Shown: piece by piece, positions 61,680-64,000 of the stretch
How the letters are laid out: each line of letters opens with the position of its first letter
How positions within the stretch are numbered: the first letter of the stretch is position 1
Source of the DNA: Anaerococcus ihuae
GTDB lineage: Bacteria; Bacillota; Clostridia; Tissierellales; Peptoniphilaceae
Length of the DNA: 64,000 bases
Assembly (NCBI RefSeq): GCF_928368155.1
Contig: NZ_CAKMRU010000001.1
Span: forward strand, 874,001-938,000
Reading direction: 5' to 3'
The notes under the pieces: generated by a model
Told to the model about the DNA's origin: nothing
Database searches by the model: none
Seen by the model: only the letters and a program-made list of their open reading frames with translations
Translations under genes and position numbers: made by a program

Positions 61680-64000
61680 CTAATTACCCTTGATATTTCC
61701 CTTTTTGGCTTCTCTTTTTAATCTTCTTCTTTCAGCTCTGTTTGTAGCTTCTTCTGGACTATCTGGATTTTCAAATCTTTCTTCTCCAGGTTTTAGAACT
61801 TGTTTTCTTTCAATATTTTGTCTAATTTCAACGCCCATCATAAGTCTTACAGTTTCTTCTTGGATAGCATTTGTCATCTCTTCGTACATATCAAATCCAG
61901 TATTTGTATAAGCTCTTACAGGATCATCATTTCCCATAGCTCTTACACCAATTTCTTTTCTCATTTGATCCATTGAATCGATATGTTCCATCCATTTTGT
62001 ATCAATTACTCTTAATAAAACTACTCTTTCAACTTCTCTCATATTTTCTTCACCAAATTGTTTTTCTTTTTCTTCATATTTATTTAAGGTTGTTTGGTAA
62101 ATATAATCTATGAGTTTTTCTTGTGTGTAATCATTTATATTTTCAAATCTTAATAATTCAACTGGAATTGCAATTGATTTTAAATGATTTAGTAGGGCTA
62201 CCATTTCCCAATTTTCAGGTTTAATTTGTGGATTTGTAAATGAATAAACTGCTTGGGAGATTGAATCTTTAATCATTCCAAGAATTGAATCTCTCATATT
62301 TTCTCCGTAAAGAACTTGCTTTCTTTCATTGTAGATAATAGTTCTTTGTTTATTCATAACATCATCGTATTGAAGAACTCTTTTTCTTGTTGCAAAGTTA
62401 TTTGCTTCTACTCTTGTTTGAGCTTTTTCAATTGATCTTGTAACCATCTTAGAAACTATTGGTTCATCTTCTGGATAATTGTAGTTTTCTACAAATTTTG
62501 AAATTTGTTCTCCAACATTTAGTCTAATCAAATCATCTTTTAATGAAATGAAAAATCTTGACCTACCTGGATCTCCTTGTCTTCCTGAACGTCCTCTCAA
62601 TTGGTTGTCGATTCTTCGAGATTCGTGTCTTTCTGAACCAATTATATAAAGTCCGCCAACTGCTCTAACTTTTTCAGCTTCTTCATCAATGCCAGGTTTT
62701 ACTAGAGATTTATAATGTTTATATTTTTTTCTAGCTTCTAAAATTTCTTGATTATCTGTTTCTTGGAAAGAGTCAACTTGTTCAAGTAATTCTTCTGAAA
62801 TTCCTTCTCTTTTTAATCTTTGTTTTGCCATATGATCGGCATTTCCACCAAGCATAATATCAGTACCACGACCTGCCATGTTTGTTGCTATTGTTACTGA
62901 TCCAAATCTACCAGCTTGAGCAACTATATCCGCTTCTCTTTCGTGGTTTTTAGCATTTAAAACAACGTGTTTAATTTTTTCTTTTTTAAGAGCACTTGAT
63001 AATTTTTCAGAATTTTCAATTGAAATTGTACCTACAAGGATAGGTTGACCTGTCGCATGAACTTTTTTAATTTCTTCAATTATTGCATTATATTTTCCGT
63101 TTTCATTTATATAAACATGGTCAACATCATCAACTCTTTGGATTGGTCTATTTGTAGGAATTTCTACAACGTCAAGATTATATATTTCTGAAAACTCTTC
63201 TTCTTCAGTTTTTGCAGTACCAGTCATTCCTGATAATTTATCATACATCCTAAAGTAATTTTGGAAGGTAATTGTTGCAAGAGTTTTTGATTCTGATTGA
63301 ACCTCAACTCCTTCTTTTGCTTCAATTGCTTGGTGAAGACCATCTGAATATCTTCTTCCTTGCATGATACGGCCTGTAAATTCATCTACAATCATTACCT
63401 CGCCATTATTTACAACATAGTCAATATCTCTTGTCATTGTTGTATTTGCTTTAAGAGCGTTGTTAATATAATGAGCAAGTTCTAGATGTTCTGGATCTGA
63501 TAAGTTTTCAATTCCAAAGAATTTTTCAGCTTTTGCTGTACCTTGTTCTGTAAGGTTTGATGATTTTCTTTTTTCATCAACCAAAAAATCTACTTTTTCT
63601 ACAACAAATTCTCTATCAAAAGGATCTTGGTCTAAATCTTCATTTGGATCTAAAATTCTTCCTTCAAGACCTTTAATAAATTCATCAGCTTTTACATAAG
63701 TATCTGTAGATTCGTCGCCTTCTCCAGAAATAATAAGTGGAGTTCTAGCCTCATCTATTAAAATTGAATCGACCTCATCGACTATGGCATAATGAAGACC
63801 TCTTTGAACCATGTTGTCTTTATAAATAACCATGTTATCTCTTAGGTAATCAAAACCAAATTGGTTGTTAGTTCCATAAGTTATATCACAATTGTAATTT
63901 TTTTGTCTTTCAGAATTTGTAAGTCCATAAATAATACAACCTACAGTAAGACCTAAAAATGAATAAACTTTTCCCATCCACTCTTGGTCACGCTTTGCTA
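61680..64000 (-). CDS. secA: Preprotein translocase ATPase SecA (partial, start outside window)
   Basis: Motor ATPase of Sec export. The reading frame continues past the internal Met at 63977 to the right edge (AKRDQEWM precedes GKVYSFLGLTVG), so the first 130 or so residues, including Walker A, are missing. Visible are YGTNNQFGFDYLRDNM, DEVDSILIDEARTPLIISG, MTGTAKTEEEEF, ATNMAGRGTDIMLGG and GSERHESRRIDNQLRGRSGRQGDPG. The C-terminus ends NIKGN after a Lys/Arg-rich stretch and lacks the CxCxxxxxxxxCH zinc motif. Confidence 0.97.
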   Translation of the reverse strand, partial: AKRDQEWMGKVYSFLGLTVGCIIYGLTNSERQKNYNCDITYGTNNQFGFDYLRDNMVIYKDNMVQRGLHYAIVDEVDSILIDEARTPLIISGEGDESTDTYVKADEFIKGLEGRILDPNEDLDQDPFDREFVVEKVDFLVDEKRKSSNLTEQGTAKAEKFFGIENLSDPEHLELAHYINNALKANTTMTRDIDYVVNNGEVMIVDEFTGRIMQGRRYSDGLHQAIEAKEGVEVQSESKTLATITFQNYFRMYDKLSGMTGTAKTEEEEFSEIYNLDVVEIPTNRPIQRVDDVDHVYINENGKYNAIIEEIKKVHATGQPILVGTISIENSEKLSSALKKEKIKHVVLNAKNHEREADIVAQAGRFGSVTIATNMAGRGTDIMLGGNADHMAKQRLKREGISEELLEQVDSFQETDNQEILEARKKYKHYKSLVKPGIDEEAEKVRAVGGLYIIGSERHESRRIDNQLRGRSGRQGDPGRSRFFISLKDDLIRLNVGEQISKFVENYNYPEDEPIVSKMVTRSIEKAQTRVEANNFATRKRVLQYDDVMNKQRTIIYNERKQVLYGENMRDSILGMIKDSISQAVYSFTNPQIKPENWEMVALLNHLKSIAIPVELLRFENINDYTQEKLIDYIYQTTLNKYEEKEKQFGEENMREVERVVLLRVIDTKWMEHIDSMDQMRKEIGVRAMGNDDPVRAYTNTGFDMYEEMTNAIQEETVRLMMGVEIRQNIERKQVLKPGEERFENPDSPEEATNRAERRRLKREAKKGNIKGN

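Noticed and set aside
63975-63977. ATG at 63977 as the start of SecA
   Set aside because: The frame continues upstream with conserved SecA residues (AKRDQEW) to the window edge.

Overview
The window is AT-rich, densely coded chromosome from a low-GC Gram-positive anaerobe. HrcA with a CIRCE operator, DivIB, MraZ, a valS T-box, the comEC-holA-rpsT order and pyruvate phosphate dikinase (PPDK) next to its regulator place it in the Firmicutes/Clostridia. The compact gene content and the two short-protein families seen here (CLECVGIG and LDCC motifs) fit Tissierellia/Peptoniphilaceae, that is, an Anaerococcus- or Peptoniphilus-like anaerobic coccus. The genus is inference. I saw no rRNA, tRNA, CRISPR array, prophage or transposase gene.

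Layout. 1-3.5 kb is the heat-shock operon hrcA-grpE-dnaK (minus strand) behind a promoter and CIRCE, closed by a terminator after dnaK. 3.5-7.3 kb holds hemW, lepA and lepB. 7.4-11.7 kb holds rpsT, holA, comEC and a divergent AlaX-like protein that lacks its metal ligands. 11.7-17 kb is rarA-asnS-leuS. 17-24.5 kb is a reduced division/cell-wall cluster, mraZ-rsmH-ftsL-mraY-murD-murG-divIB-ftsZ-nrdR, lacking ftsI, murE, murF, ftsW, murB and ftsA, with three 10-bp-spaced GTGG boxes in front of mraZ. 24.8-28.2 kb is hflX-yigZ-yebC-lgt.

28.4-40.9 kb is more mixed: a class A PBP, a small kinase, thyA, a GlsB-type membrane protein, a two-component system followed by an S41-like protein without its serine, a membrane protein with a long helical segment, an orphan HEPN plus nuclease-like protein (possible defence gene), a WrbA-type flavoprotein, a 42-residue LDCC protein, a macrodomain protein and a DUF1232 protein. 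40.9-46.8 kb has an ABC exporter pair, pyroglutamyl peptidase with an M20 amidohydrolase, a membrane-anchored hydrolase and a cold-shock protein. 46.8-54 kb has a methyltransferase and T-box-controlled valS, then the PPDK regulator and ppdK. 54-58 kb is an extracytoplasmic redox module (51-residue CXXC protein, polyferredoxin membrane protein, TlpA lipoprotein) divergent from a second two-component system. 58-64 kb holds a dicarboxylate symporter, trpS, prfB and secA; secA runs off the right edge.

The most unusual structure is a set of three palindromic elements (two of exactly 196 bp and nearly identical, one of 169 bp with related ends). Each sits between two copies of the host gene's own terminator hairpin, after lepA, lgt and pcp. 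Hairpin sequence differs between loci but matches within a locus. All three have the same orientation relative to the upstream gene, and only the distal hairpin keeps its U-tract.
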